This document shows, one piece after another, positions 12,107 through 21,998 of a DNA stretch of 61,962 nucleotides (its first letter is position 1; every line of letters begins with the position of its first letter). The translations under genes and the position numbers were made by a program. The stretch is from Batkoa obscura (lineage: Eukaryota; Entomophthoromycota; Entomophthoromycetes; Entomophthorales; Batkoaceae), in NCBI GenBank assembly GCA_030770535.1, contig JASVEC010000094.1, positions 1-61,962 of the forward strand, written 5' to 3'. A model generated the notes under the pieces. It was not told the origin of the DNA. It searched no databases and was given only the letters and a program-made list of their open reading frames with translations.

Positions 12107-12205
12107 GGGGATGTATTTTTGTATTTAATAATTTTACTAGCAATTTTTCCACTCAAATAGCGCTTAAAAGATGGAAAAAATGTTGAAGCTAAAAAAAACA
12201 TCCCC
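12107..12205 (+). mobile_element. Mini-element (MITE) copy 7, inside copy A transposase
   Basis: GGGGATGTATTTTTG to CATCCCC, ATAT/ATAT duplication. The empty site (AAACATATAATGTAG) exists in the other transposon copies. Confidence 0.95.
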
Positions 12206-12461
12206 ATATAATGTAGGAACTCTTGAGATCTAAAATGATTTCTTGTATCTTTGCATATATTGATTTTTCTAAACTTCTTGAATAAAAGCTCTGTAGAGAT
12301 CAAATCGATTAAACAATCTCCTGCATATGCTGAATCATGATTTAGTATTTCAGATGAATAATCAAAGTAAACTTTGCCTATTGTTTTATCATCTTTTAGA
12401 TATAATACACCAAAGCCTAATACTGACTGATATAGCTTGTTTATTATAATGATCTAGATTT

Positions 12462-12559
12462 GGAGCTGTTTTTTTTAGTTTCATTATTTTTCCATTTTTT
12501 AAGCGCTATTTATGTGGAAAAATTGTCAGTAAAATTCTTAAATACAAAAATACATCCCC
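12462..12559 (-). mobile_element. Mini-element (MITE) copy 8, inside copy A transposase
   Basis: GGAGCTGTTTTTTTTAG to CATCCCC, ATTT/ATTT duplication. The empty site GATCTAGATTTATTGAATC is present in sister copies, so the insertion and its 4-bp footprint are directly visible. Confidence 0.95.
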
Positions 12560-13012
12560 ATTTATTGAATCTCTAGTCTCTTTTGTTCCTATTTCCATAT
12601 TTTGTTTAAAATCCAAAACTATTATACAACTTTTATTATTTAATTTTTTAATAGTTTCATTAAATGTATTTTTTTGAGTATCAACACATAATTTATGTAA
12701 TGTGTATAATTTTTCTTCTTCATTGAGAATTTCTTCTATCTCTGCTTTGTTTTTTATTGCTGTATTTATTTTATTTTCGAATAACTTTTTTCTAACTGTA
12801 TACTGGCACATATGTTATATAAATCTGTTTTTCTTGTTGCATTTTTAAAAATTACTTGATATATATTTAAAAAATATTGGCCTAGCTACTGCTTTATCTT
12901 TCAAACCGTTCTTCTACTTTTATTTAATATATGTATTATCTGATGAATATTTACTATCATTATTTTTTATTAAATCTTGATGAAATAGTTGAATCATTTA
13001 GTAAATATTATA

Positions 13013-13035
13013 TGGGGATGTATTTTTATATTTTT
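13013..13035 (+). mobile_element. Half mini-element
   Basis: Only the left end (GGGGATGTATTTTTAT) remains, joined directly to transposase sequence. The rest was lost in a deletion. Confidence 0.6.
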
Positions 13036-13703
13036 AATAATATATTGTAATGTTGATATTTTATTATTATTACTTGTTTTTGAATAATTAGACTGATTTC
13101 TATTTATATTAAACCCAAAACTCTTACATTCATCAAAAGAATATACTGAAGCTATAGTTGATAATAACGCTACTTGCTGATTTTTGTTTCCTGTTTCCCT
13201 CAAAGCACTAATTTTATACATCACTTGATTAAGTTTATTATTATCGATAGTAAACTTTGATAATATATCTTTTCTTTGTTTTGTTTTATTATAAAATTCC
13301 ATAAACCTTGGGTTGTTATAAGTAGCTCTTAAAATTGATGTAAATGAATTACAATGTTTATATTGTGTACTCCTCCCTATTGTATTGAAATTTTCAAAAA
13401 TTCGATTTCGAAGTTTACTTATGAAAGTTTGCATTTTATTTTTATTTCTATTTCAACAAAAAATAAAGTCAGATAACTATATATCTATTAAATATCCAAC
13501 ACAAATAACATAAAACATATAATTAGGAAAATTAGGTATTTAAGAAAAGGAATCAATCAAAATAAGTTTTAAATAGAGAAATTTAATTTTAGGCTTTTTA
13601 GATTTAATCGTCACTTAAAGATACAAATTTAAAAATAAAATTCGGATTAATTTCTAAGTAAATTCAAACCAATTAGGACAACCCCATATACTTTTTGCTA
13701 TAT

Positions 13704-13802
13704 GGGGCTGTTTTTTTTGACTTCATTACTTTTTCCATCTTTTAAGCACTATTTGAATGGAGAATTTGTTAGTAAAATTCTTAAACACAAAAATACATCC
13801 CC
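13704..13802 (-). mobile_element. Mini-element (MITE) copy 9
   Basis: GGGGCTGTTTTTT to CATCCCC, ATAT/ATAT duplication, only 18 bp outside copy A. Confidence 0.92.
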
Positions 13803-14150
13803 ATATATTTATCAGATCTTAATTTGGCCAATTTACCAATAATTCATTAGAATATAATCAGATGTTTTGTCAGCAAATCAACAAATCATGAGTTATTTTA
13901 CACCTGGCCAATTAAAGTATATATTTTTAAGAAGGTGGGAAAATTTAATTTTCAAATTTTACATTTATCAGGGTTTTATTCGTCAAGGATACACGTTTAA
14001 CAAATCAAAAGAATTATGAACAATTATATGAAACCTTGCCAACAGTATGGTGGTACAAAAAAATAATATAAAAATGATAAAACAATATTTTTTAAAGATC
14101 AAATAAATACAAAATTTTATTGCTTTTTTTATAACTGTTTTATTTACATA

Positions 14151-15945
14151 ATGGTTTTGGCTAGATCTTTATCTAACTTATTTAGAACTCAAAGGTAATT
14201 GATAAATTTAGCTTCATATTAAACATTGTCACCATGAAGTTAATCATTTTTACTTCCAGTTTAAAGTCCGCATCTCTTTTGCGCAATATCAAATCCTATT
14301 CTACCCCTGCAGTATCCAATGCTTGTGAAGATCATGAGCCTGATTTCCTTGGCTCAGTAGAAAATTTTTATGATCGTGCTGCAAATGTATCTGGTGTGGC
14401 TCCAAAAACCTTATCCCAAATCAAAAGCACCGATGCTGTTCTTTCAGTTACTTTCCCAATTGAGGTAAATAATTATTTTTTCGGCTTAAGATTTACTAAG
14501 CACCATTAACTTAAATAGGTCGACGACAAAAAACACGTTATGATCCGTGGTTATCGTGCACAACACTCTCGTCATCGTTTACCAGTTAAAGGCGGTATTC
14601 GTTTCTCTGATGAAGTTGATCTTCAAGAAGTAGAAGCTCTTGCTACTCTTGTAAGTTTATAATACATCATTGTAAGTAGATTAATAATGTTTAGATGACT
14701 TTTAAATGTGCTGTTGTTGATGTACCGTTTGGTGGTGGTAAAGGTGGCATTCAAATCAACCCTAAAGAATGGACTCCAGCTCAATTAGAACGTATTACAC
14801 GTCGTTTTACTGTTGAACTTTGCCAAAAGAATTTTATTGGCCCTGGTATCGATGTTCCAGCCCCAGATGTAGGTACTGGAGCTCGGTAATTATTTAATAT
14901 CTTTCATAATAATTTTATTGATTTTTATTTAATTTTAGTGAAATGGCTTGGATTATGGGTAATTTAGTTTTACTTTTCATTTATTTATACTTATTTAACT
15001 TCAGATACTTACCGTCAACTTCATTCTACTGACGTAAATGCTGCTGCATGCGTTACTGGAAAACCAGTCTCCCAAGGAGGTGTACGCGGACGTACCGAAG
15101 CTACTGGACTTGGTGTTTATTATGGTGTCCGTGAATTCCTTAAATTCAAAGAAATTCAACAAAAGACTGGACTTTCTGGTAAAATGGAAGGCACAACTGT
15201 TGCCATCCAAGGTTTTGGTAATGTAGGTTATTGGGCTGCCAAGTTCTTCCAAGATAATGGTGCTAAAGTAGTTGCAATTGGTGAATATGAATGCGCTATT
15301 CATGATGAGAATGGCTTAGATATTGAAGCACTCTTTGCTCACCGTAAAGAAACTGGTACTTTCCGTGGTTATTCCTCTGGTACTATTTTAGATGAGCCTC
15401 TTTCTGTTCTTGAAGTCAAATGTGATGTATTGATCCCTGCTGCCCTTGAACGCCAAATAGGTCTCAAGAATGCTCACAAAATCCAAGCTAAGATTGTTGG
15501 TGAAGCTGCCAATGGGCCAGTAACTCCAGCTGCCCATGACATTTTAACTGAACGTGGTATTGTTGTTATACCAGATCTTCTTCTTAATGCAGGTGGTGTA
15601 TGTGTTTCTTATTTTGAATGGTTAAAGAATCTTTCTCATGTTCGTTTTGGACGTATGAACAAGATGTGGGAAGAGCAAGGTAAGGCTAAACTTTTGGCTT
15701 TAGTTGAACAAGAAGTAGGTCGTAACCTTAGTGAAAGCGAACGTCGTCACATTGTTCACGGTGCTGAAGAACATGAGCTTGTTTACTCTGGATTAGAAGA
15801 TACTATGATTGTTGCTTGCCGTGAGACTCTTTCTACTGCCAACTCTTTGAATGTCGATTATCGTACTGCTGCTTTGGTTAATGCTATTCAAAAGATTGCT
15901 TTAGTCAACCAATCATCTGGTGCTATGTTTTCAACTCAAGGTTAA
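14151..15945 (+). CDS. GDH: Glutamate dehydrogenase, GLUD1-type, mitochondrial (6 exons)
   Basis: Exons 14151-14194, 14260-14464, 14519-14650, 14695-14885, 14939-14958 and 15005-15945 join in frame to 510 residues; all introns are GT-AG and 44-65 bp. The enzyme interconverts glutamate and 2-oxoglutarate plus ammonium. Residues 1-29 ([15 protein letters not shown], then basic/Ser-rich) look like a mitochondrial presequence; this first exon is needed to obtain it, so the start at 14151 is preferred over the ATG at 14234. Family residues are visible: K107 ([10 protein letters not shown]), K131, catalytic K143 in [10 protein letters not shown]185 in PAPDVGTG, Rossmann GFGNVG at 267-272 and E291 after the second strand, compatible with NAD use. 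The sequence follows the small hexameric animal-like class ([13 protein letters not shown] type), not the usual fungal NADP class or the very large NAD class. The animal antenna appears shortened. Confidence 0.93.
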
Positions 15946-16744
15946 ATTTAAAAATCAAAGTTGATCTCTATTCATAGCCCTTACTTAGAAAATATCTCTT
16001 AGATCGATTAAATTTTGTAAAATTATTGAATCAAAGTTAATTCATTTTAATAAAATAGAAAACAAAATGAATCACTTTAAAAATATAATATAGGATCTTA
16101 TTAAAGTATACTGAAAGTAATTATACCAATTGCTTGAGATAGTATATCAGTGTAACATTTTCATATAATGACTTTATACTAATATCTAACGTTTGTTTAT
16201 TGAGATGTCATTAAATACTATTAAGAAAATCTGATATAAAAGCCATCTAGGAAACTAAACTGGCTTCTCGAAGATACAAATACAAGCTACTGTTTGGATA
16301 TATCAATAATGCTTTAAGTACACTTTCATTTCATTATAGCTAAGCAATTTCAAGTATTATTAGTTATCTCCTAAACTTTTTTTAAAAGTAAGGATTTAGA
16401 TGTAGAATACTGGAAAAAAGCTCAAACCTGGATCCCCATTATGACTATGTAAATCTTTTTGTTTAATAGTAAGTTTATTTTTGTAGTACATTATGCAACA
16501 AGTGAATTTGATTCGAATTTTTAAATTAAAGATCAAATGCTATATTTAACTTTTAGTGGGTTTTTAAAATTGTTGCTAAGTGAGATGAATACTTTATCTT
16601 TGGTTGGTTAAGATACACTGAGAGCAGAAAAACAACCAATCATATAAAATAAAGCATGGGAAATATTACAAGTACATGGATTTAAAGTTTTATTTTTTAT
16701 TATAGTTATTATAAATAGAATAAACTTAATAGAGTATTAAAAAT
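15946..16744. other. Intergenic spacer between GDH and DOT1
   Basis: 0.8 kb of AT-rich DNA holding the GDH 3' flank and presumably the DOT1 promoter. No distinct element recognised. Confidence 0.5.
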
Positions 16745-18183
16745 ATGAGAGTTTCTATAAGCAATAAACCGTTTAGCGAAGAAAACTCTACAATGAAACG
16801 GAAATCCTTAAATTTAAGTAAGCTTTGGTAGCTACAATATGATATTTACTTACTTTTGATAGTTAATGAGAGCGCTAATAAAAGTCAAGCTTTAATAGAT
16901 AGAACTTCCGGATTAAGGATATCTAGCCCATCTAGCATGGGGTCTTTAAACAATAGTGTACAAAAGATGTCAAATGAACCTAAGTTTATTGAGTCGGTTG
17001 ATCTAGTAAAAGATATAACTGGAGTTACTTTTAAACCATGTAAGATAGATTTAATTATTTTATTATTTATTTAAAAATTTACTTTAGTCTTCCCAACTCA
17101 TAAGCCAGGATTGAGAGTAACGCTTGAATACCCCAATCCGAATTTTAAAGAAAGGTGATTCAACTTTTTATACTATTAAAAAAATCTAATATTTTTGATA
17201 GATTTTATTTAATGAGAGCTTATACTCAAGGATCTAAAGGATTGGAGCCTGATTTGGAGGAATATAATTCTATATCAGATATAATAAGCACAGTAGAAAC
17301 TATAGGGAAGTTGGCCATTAACAAAGAGGATAAAGAAAAAATACTATGTTCAGAATTAGGTATATTACGGAAACTTAGGCGTGGGGAAAACAGGAAAGAT
17401 GGGGAAAGCTTCATCGATAGTATCAAAGAGTTTAATACTTTAGTAAGGGAAATGAGAGAAAGAAACGGATTTAAAAAAAGAGATTTCCCTAAATATGAAA
17501 TATTAGAGCATATTTTGTTTCAGACTTATGCGCGCGTGGCTTCACCAGATGCTCATAATTTAACTAATTATGAAGCTTTTTCAAATCAAGTGTATGGGGA
17601 AATCAATAGTAATCTAGTCAACGAATTTGTTCAATTAAGCGGAATTAATAAAGACAGCCTTTTTATTGATATGGGGAGTGGTATTGGAAATGTAGTGCTT
17701 CAAGTGGCATGCCAGACTGGGTGTAGAGCACATGGTATTGAGATTATGGAAATCCCTTCAGCACTAGCCAAATATCAACAAATTGAGTTAAGAGCACGAA
17801 TGCAGATGTATCTTTTGCCTATCCCAAGGATAAAATTTTACCGTGGTGATTTTTTAACTCACCCAGATATTTTGAGACAATTAAGCGAAGTTGACGTATT
17901 ATTGGTCAATAACTATGTGTTTGATTCAGAATTAAATGTAAAGATCATGGAATTGTTCCTTAAACTTAAGGAAGGCTGTAAAATTATTTCACTAAAAAAC
18001 TTTGCACCCCTTGAGCTGAAAATTAATAACCGAAACGCTGGTGAGCCTGAAACTATTTTGCGAGTGAAAAAATACGATTACGGATCTGACTCAGTTTCGT
18101 GGACTGCCAATGCTGGAAGCTTTTTTATTCACACAGTTGATCGTAAACCTCTTAATAGGTTCTTGCAATCATTAGGAGAATAA
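16745..18183 (+). CDS. DOT1: DOT1 histone H3-K79 methyltransferase (4 exons)
   Basis: Exons 16745-16817, 16863-17039, 17088-17154 and 17202-18183 give 432 residues with in-frame GT-AG introns of 45-48 bp. The enzyme moves methyl groups from S-adenosylmethionine to lysine 79 of nucleosomal histone H3. Family landmarks in order: LEYPNPN...ERF shortly before the last intron, the D1-loop VYGE (236-239), motif I DMGSGIGN (262-269), GIE (284-286), RGDF (320-323), VNNYVF (341-346), SLKNFAPL (369-376) and VSW...HTVDR near the end. The protein is compact: the long C-terminal extension of animal DOT1L is absent, and the first 100 residues are Ser/Lys-rich without a recognisable domain, as in yeast-like DOT1. 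It converges with SURF1. Confidence 0.95.
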
Positions 18184-18733
18184 TCACATTTATTTTATTT
18201 TTAATAATGTATACGTTTATTGTCATTTCTGGGATTCTTAAACCATAGAAAGTGATCAATCTAATTTTCTATATTTAATATTTTAGACTATTATCTCCCA
18301 TAATTCTAATCAAAGATCAAGTTTTTTTTAGCATTTGAATTTGCTTATTCTTAAAATAAATAACAGTTTGAAATATAATGTTATGAAGTCGTCATTCAGT
18401 ATAAAATTAGAATGTTCCCAAATAGCATAAGTAATATGATACCATTTGTGGATTATTATATCACCTTAGGTTACCTCCAAAAGTTAAACTAAATAAAAGT
18501 CAAGCTTAAAGAGGGGAGTGTTTTTTTGGCTTCATTACTTTTTCCATCTTTTAAGCGCTATTTAAGGGGAGAAATTGTTGGTAAAAATCTTGAATACAAA
18601 AATACATCCCCATATAGTTATTTCAATTTAGTATAAAAACATTGATCTAAAAGCAGTAAAAGCACCTAGTTATCTTTTAAACATTCTTTATAAAATAAAA
18701 ATAATTTTATTTTGACTAAAAATCATATATTGA
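18184..18733. other. Convergent 3' spacer between DOT1 and SURF1
   Basis: Short AT-rich spacer containing one mini-element (18513-18611); nothing else seen. Confidence 0.55.
18513..18611 (-). mobile_element. Mini-element (MITE) copy 10
   Basis: GGGGAGTGTTTTTTT to CATCCCC. The right flank is ATAT; the left flank is not matched. Confidence 0.85.
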
Positions 18734-19955
18734 TTAAAAATTAACTTTTTTGATCATAGCGTTTCTATTATTAGGCAGATGAGGTCTTCCACTACGGATA
18801 AACATAACAGTCATAATAGTAGTGATAAGCGACAATGACAACCTATCATTTTATATTAATAAGAAACAAATTCATAGTTGTTGAATTAAAAGTAATATAA
18901 TAAAACTCAATCATTACCAGGTAACAGCATATTGAAAATGGCTATTTGATAAATGAATCTCTTTTGACCTTGGAACTGGGACTCCTTGCTCAATTAACTT
19001 AGAATTGATATACGGAGAGTTATCTATATTCAAACATATAAAGTTCCATACTTTTGATAAATGGTTCTTACAATTATTTTACCTGCTAGTTCATCCATTA
19101 AAAATGGTAGAGACCCTGTATATTTAGCCATTTGCTGTAAATCAATATAAAACCACTCTCCTTTTTCTGGAATGTTTGAAGGAGTAAAACGATTCCCCTT
19201 TTTAACATATTCAATAAAAAAAGTAGTAAAAGTAAAAATAGAAGCTACCTTCTCGCCATTTCTAACTTGACCCTTTAAAATCAATTCTTCATAATCCTAT
19301 ACAAACGTTTAATAATATTCGTTTAATTTTAAATTAATTTACATGACTTGAAGGCCTTTGAGAAGGATCCTTCATTTCCCTTGAGATCCATCCGCGCTTG
19401 ACTAATATTACTTGCCTAAAAGTTTATTAAAAAGCCAAGTTATTTATTAAAAATTACCCATTATTAAGTTTAAATGGAGTGATAAGGTAATATCCTAACT
19501 TATTATCAAAGGTCCTAGGTCCAAGTAATATCTCTTTATCGTGAACAAAATGCCCTTTAGCTAAAGCATTATAGAACTCTGCATCTTCTATGTCATAATC
19601 TCTAAAAACAATTAACCAACATACTATATGTCAATAAAGTTTACGTTAAAATCATGTCGTTTAATAAGATAGGTGGAGCTTCTGATCGTTCATGGATCAA
19701 GTTGATTAAATTCTCCTTCCATTTTAATCTCTGTACCTGCCACCATCCTAAATATAAAGTTAAAGCGGGCACTAGTGCCAAAAATCCAGCTTTTAAGTAA
19801 AAAGCATTTTTCTTTCTACTATCTACAGTCCTTGTTTCAGTATAAATCAGTGGTTGGGCTCCTGTTTGAAGTTTATTTCCGCTACTAAAACCCTTATTTC
19901 TAAGCGTTACCGGTTTTAGAATGTTATAGTTTCTGACAAATTTTTTGAAAAGCAT
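18734..19955 (-). CDS. SURF1: SURF1/Shy1 cytochrome c oxidase assembly factor (6 exons)
   Basis: Minus-strand exons 19645-19955, 19458-19601, 19343-19415, 19083-19296, 18918-19023 and 18734-18842 join in frame to 318 residues; introns are GT-AG and 42-74 bp. SURF1/Shy1 is an inner-membrane protein needed for cytochrome c oxidase assembly. The first membrane helix (about 54-70) runs into the family signature GWWQVQR (70-76) followed by KWKENLI. A basic, Ser-rich N-terminus is consistent with mitochondrial import. The middle contains GPRTFDNKLGYYLITPF and VKRGWIS, typical of the family. The end has the diagnostic HLSNSHFQYAVTW...SL leading into the second membrane helix, then a basic tail. Its start lies 145 bp from the stop of the next minus-strand gene, so its promoter must be compact. 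All joints restore the known conserved blocks, which supports the exon model. Confidence 0.94.
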
Positions 19956-20099
19956 TTTTCAAATATTATTAAAAAAAATCGATCTAAATTTAAACTTTAA
20001 TATTTGAATTGATAGCTTTGACAAACTAAAAAATAAACTTGAAACATAAATCCTTTATATTCAAAATATTTTTATTATATTTAATGGCTCGATTTGCTT

Positions 20100-20813
20100 T
20101 TATGAACTGAAAAAGCCCAAGCAAGAAGCACCAAGAGCAAGGTATCCAACATGAGCTCTAGAAGCACTACTACTTGATCCTTTACCAGAGCTAGAAGAGT
20201 TACCAGTACTGCCGTTATTTTCAGGAAGCTTAACATTTGTGCAAAGCGGTCCGAATTTTTTAGTTGAGTCACACATCTTGTTCCATCCAGCACATTCATC
20301 CATAGTAGACATATCTAAACAAATAGTACGGAGTTGTGTTAATTGATCGCACGAGTAAACTTCTCCTTTCTTTGGTGGAGAATCTAATGGGCAAAACTTA
20401 GCGCTACAGCTAGGCATATCATGGTGACCACAAATAGTAGAAAGTGCTTCAGCAGCATCATTGCTTGAAACGTAATTGGGGATAGGTTTAAGATTGGCAC
20501 AGTACTTGGAATTGGTAGAAGCCAATTGAGATGTACCGCACTTTGAAGTGTAATCTTTGCAATTAGAATCTGTCTTCTTATCATATGAGCAGATACTTGC
20601 GAATAAAGCACCAGGTGAGCAATAATCAGAACTAGAAAGACTTTTGTCGCTAGTGCAATAATGGCGTAAAGAGCAAGCTGGGATGGAGAAGCTTTTATCA
20701 GCAGAGCAAAGTGAGTCTAAGGCTTTATTTAATGCATCATTATCCGGAGCGGAGGCGCTATCCTGAGCTAAAGTAAAGGAAAATAAAGAGCACAATATAA
20801 GTTGGAATTTCAT
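20100..20813 (-). CDS. Secreted Cys-rich protein, probably GPI-anchored
   Basis: Frame of 237 residues if started at the second ATG (20813), which puts a clean signal peptide (MKFQLILCSLFSFTLAQ) at the N-terminus; the upstream ATG at 20849 would add 12 residues. The mature part has about 20 cysteines with repeated units of the form C-(x)n-C-S ... C: LCSADKSFSIPACSLRHYC, ICGHHDMPSCSAKFC and ICLDMSTMDECAGWNKMC. The DMxxMxxC style resembles Met/Cys-rich ectodomains that precede copper transporters in some zygomycete-grade fungi; metal binding is only a suggestion. A Ser/Gly-rich linker (NNGSTGNSSSSGKGSSSS) precedes a C-terminal hydrophobic stretch, the usual GPI-signal layout. Likely attached to plasma membrane or cell wall. 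No catalytic domain recognised. Confidence 0.75.
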   Translation of the reverse strand: MKFQLILCSLFSFTLAQDSASAPDNDALNKALDSLCSADKSFSIPACSLRHYCTSDKSLSSSDYCSPGALFASICSYDKKTDSNCKDYTSKCGTSQLASTNSKYCANLKPIPNYVSSNDAAEALSTICGHHDMPSCSAKFCPLDSPPKKGEVYSCDQLTQLRTICLDMSTMDECAGWNKMCDSTKKFGPLCTNVKLPENNGSTGNSSSSGKGSSSSASRAHVGYLALGASCLGFFSS

Positions 20814-21594
20814 GATATTGATAATTAATTTAATAAAAGTATTATTCAAAGCTTCTATTTTTTCTATTTATGCTTCTAGAAACTTTCTTAACGAAGATAC
20901 TACTCGATTTGTTTAGAATTTAATAAATTAACCGTTTTTGATTGGTTTCAACGTCAAATTATTACAATTTACTAGATTTTTTCTAAATGAGATTTGAGCT
21001 GGGTGTATGAAATCACACCTATTCTTTATTACAAATTATTAAGATACAATAGTAACTTTTTACTAATTGGTCAAATTAGATCTGCCAAAAAGGAATGTCT
21101 AAATTGTGTTGTGAATTTTATAGCATGCCAAATATTTCGCGAAATAAATATCAGTATTACATACCAGAGACATTTTGTTCATTAATAGATTAGGTATATT
21201 TATTAATTTAATATTATAAATAGCTGTTTTTTTGAAACCAAAAACTGATTTTTATTTATTAAGTAATTAATAAAACAAAAAGGTATATGAAATTCAATAT
21301 TTAAAACTTAGAAAACTAATATGGACTAAAAAGCATTTGGGGGTGTTTTTTGGTTTCATTATTTTTTCCATTTTTAAGCGCTATTTAGGTGGAAAAATTT
21401 GTTAGTAAAATTCTCAAACAAAAAAATATATCCTCATTTATACTAAATAATCTAAAATTTAAAATTTAAATATTATTTTAACAAGTATGAATTTTATTAA
21501 GTTAATGAAGGTTTAATAGCATAGAAGTACTTAATTATTATAGTGTTATATATATATTAAAATTTTAAAATGAAATAAATGTAAAATAATCCAT
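20814..21594. other. AT-rich intergenic stretch
   Basis: Contains one mini-element (21339-21435). A 63-codon open frame at 20994-21185 has no motif and is judged chance. Confidence 0.5.
21339..21435 (-). mobile_element. Mini-element (MITE) copy 11
   Basis: GGGGGTGTTTTTTGG to ATCCTC, perfect ATTT/ATTT duplication. Confidence 0.9.
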
Positions 21595-21862
21595 AGAGAT
21601 ATTTGAATTAGTTTCATTTTTCTATCCAATTTTAAAAACTTTGCTTAAAATTCTATAAAAACAATTTTTTTATTAAGAAACAAAGGTACCCCCAACGCAG
21701 TTTTAAATTATTTTATAATTCATATTGTAAATTAGTAATATTTTTACTAAATTTAATAGAAATTAACTATATTAGTAAGGCTTTTATTAATATTAACCGA
21801 AGTTATAGCACATGAATATATTTTTATATTTTTATAAAACTTTGTTGAAAAATATTTATTAT

Positions 21863-21897
21863 TAGGGGATGTATTTTTTTAAGAATTTTACTAACAA
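21863..21897 (+). mobile_element. Half mini-element abutting copy 12
   Basis: Left half only (AGGGGATGTATTTTTTTAAG to ACTAACAA), cut off where the next mini-element begins. Confidence 0.7.
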
Positions 21898-21898
21898 T

Positions 21899-21998
21899 GG
21901 GGGGGTGCTTTTTTTAGTTTCATTACTTTTTCTATTTTTAAGCACCATTTAAGCAGAAAAATTGTTAGTAAAATTCTTAAACACGAAAATACACCCTC
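21899..21998 (-). mobile_element. Mini-element (MITE) copy 12
   Basis: GGGGGGGTGCTTTTTTTAG to CACCCTC. It sits inside or against another mini-element, so no target duplication can be read. Confidence 0.85.

Larger units (their letters stand above)
10975..13685 (-). mobile_element. Large transposon, old degenerate copy A (pseudogenised)
   Basis: Remnant of the family whose intact member lies at 24325-26763. The 5' terminus is present at the right end (GGACAACCCC, ending 13685). The 3' terminus is worn, and similarity fades near 10975. Transposase fragments in the minus strand cover residues 1-146 (13434-12994), a middle part around the CxxC region and the catalytic C-terminal half (12303-11865), broken by frameshifts, stops and a deletion. 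Three complete mini-elements (11481-11578, 12107-12205, 12462-12559) are inserted with 4-bp duplications, and a half mini-element lies at 13013-13035. It is one of the most diverged copies, hence among the oldest. Confidence 0.85.

Noticed and set aside
15001-15303. 100-codon minus-strand frame over GDH
   Set aside because: Antisense shadow of the conserved GDH exon 6.
17226-17426. 66-codon minus-strand frame
   Set aside because: Antisense shadow of DOT1.
20384-20611. 75-codon and 72-codon minus-strand frames within 20081-20611
   Set aside because: Alternative frames of the secreted Cys-rich gene, without motifs.
20994-21185. 63-codon plus-strand frame
   Set aside because: No start context, motif or neighbour logic; length is compatible with chance.
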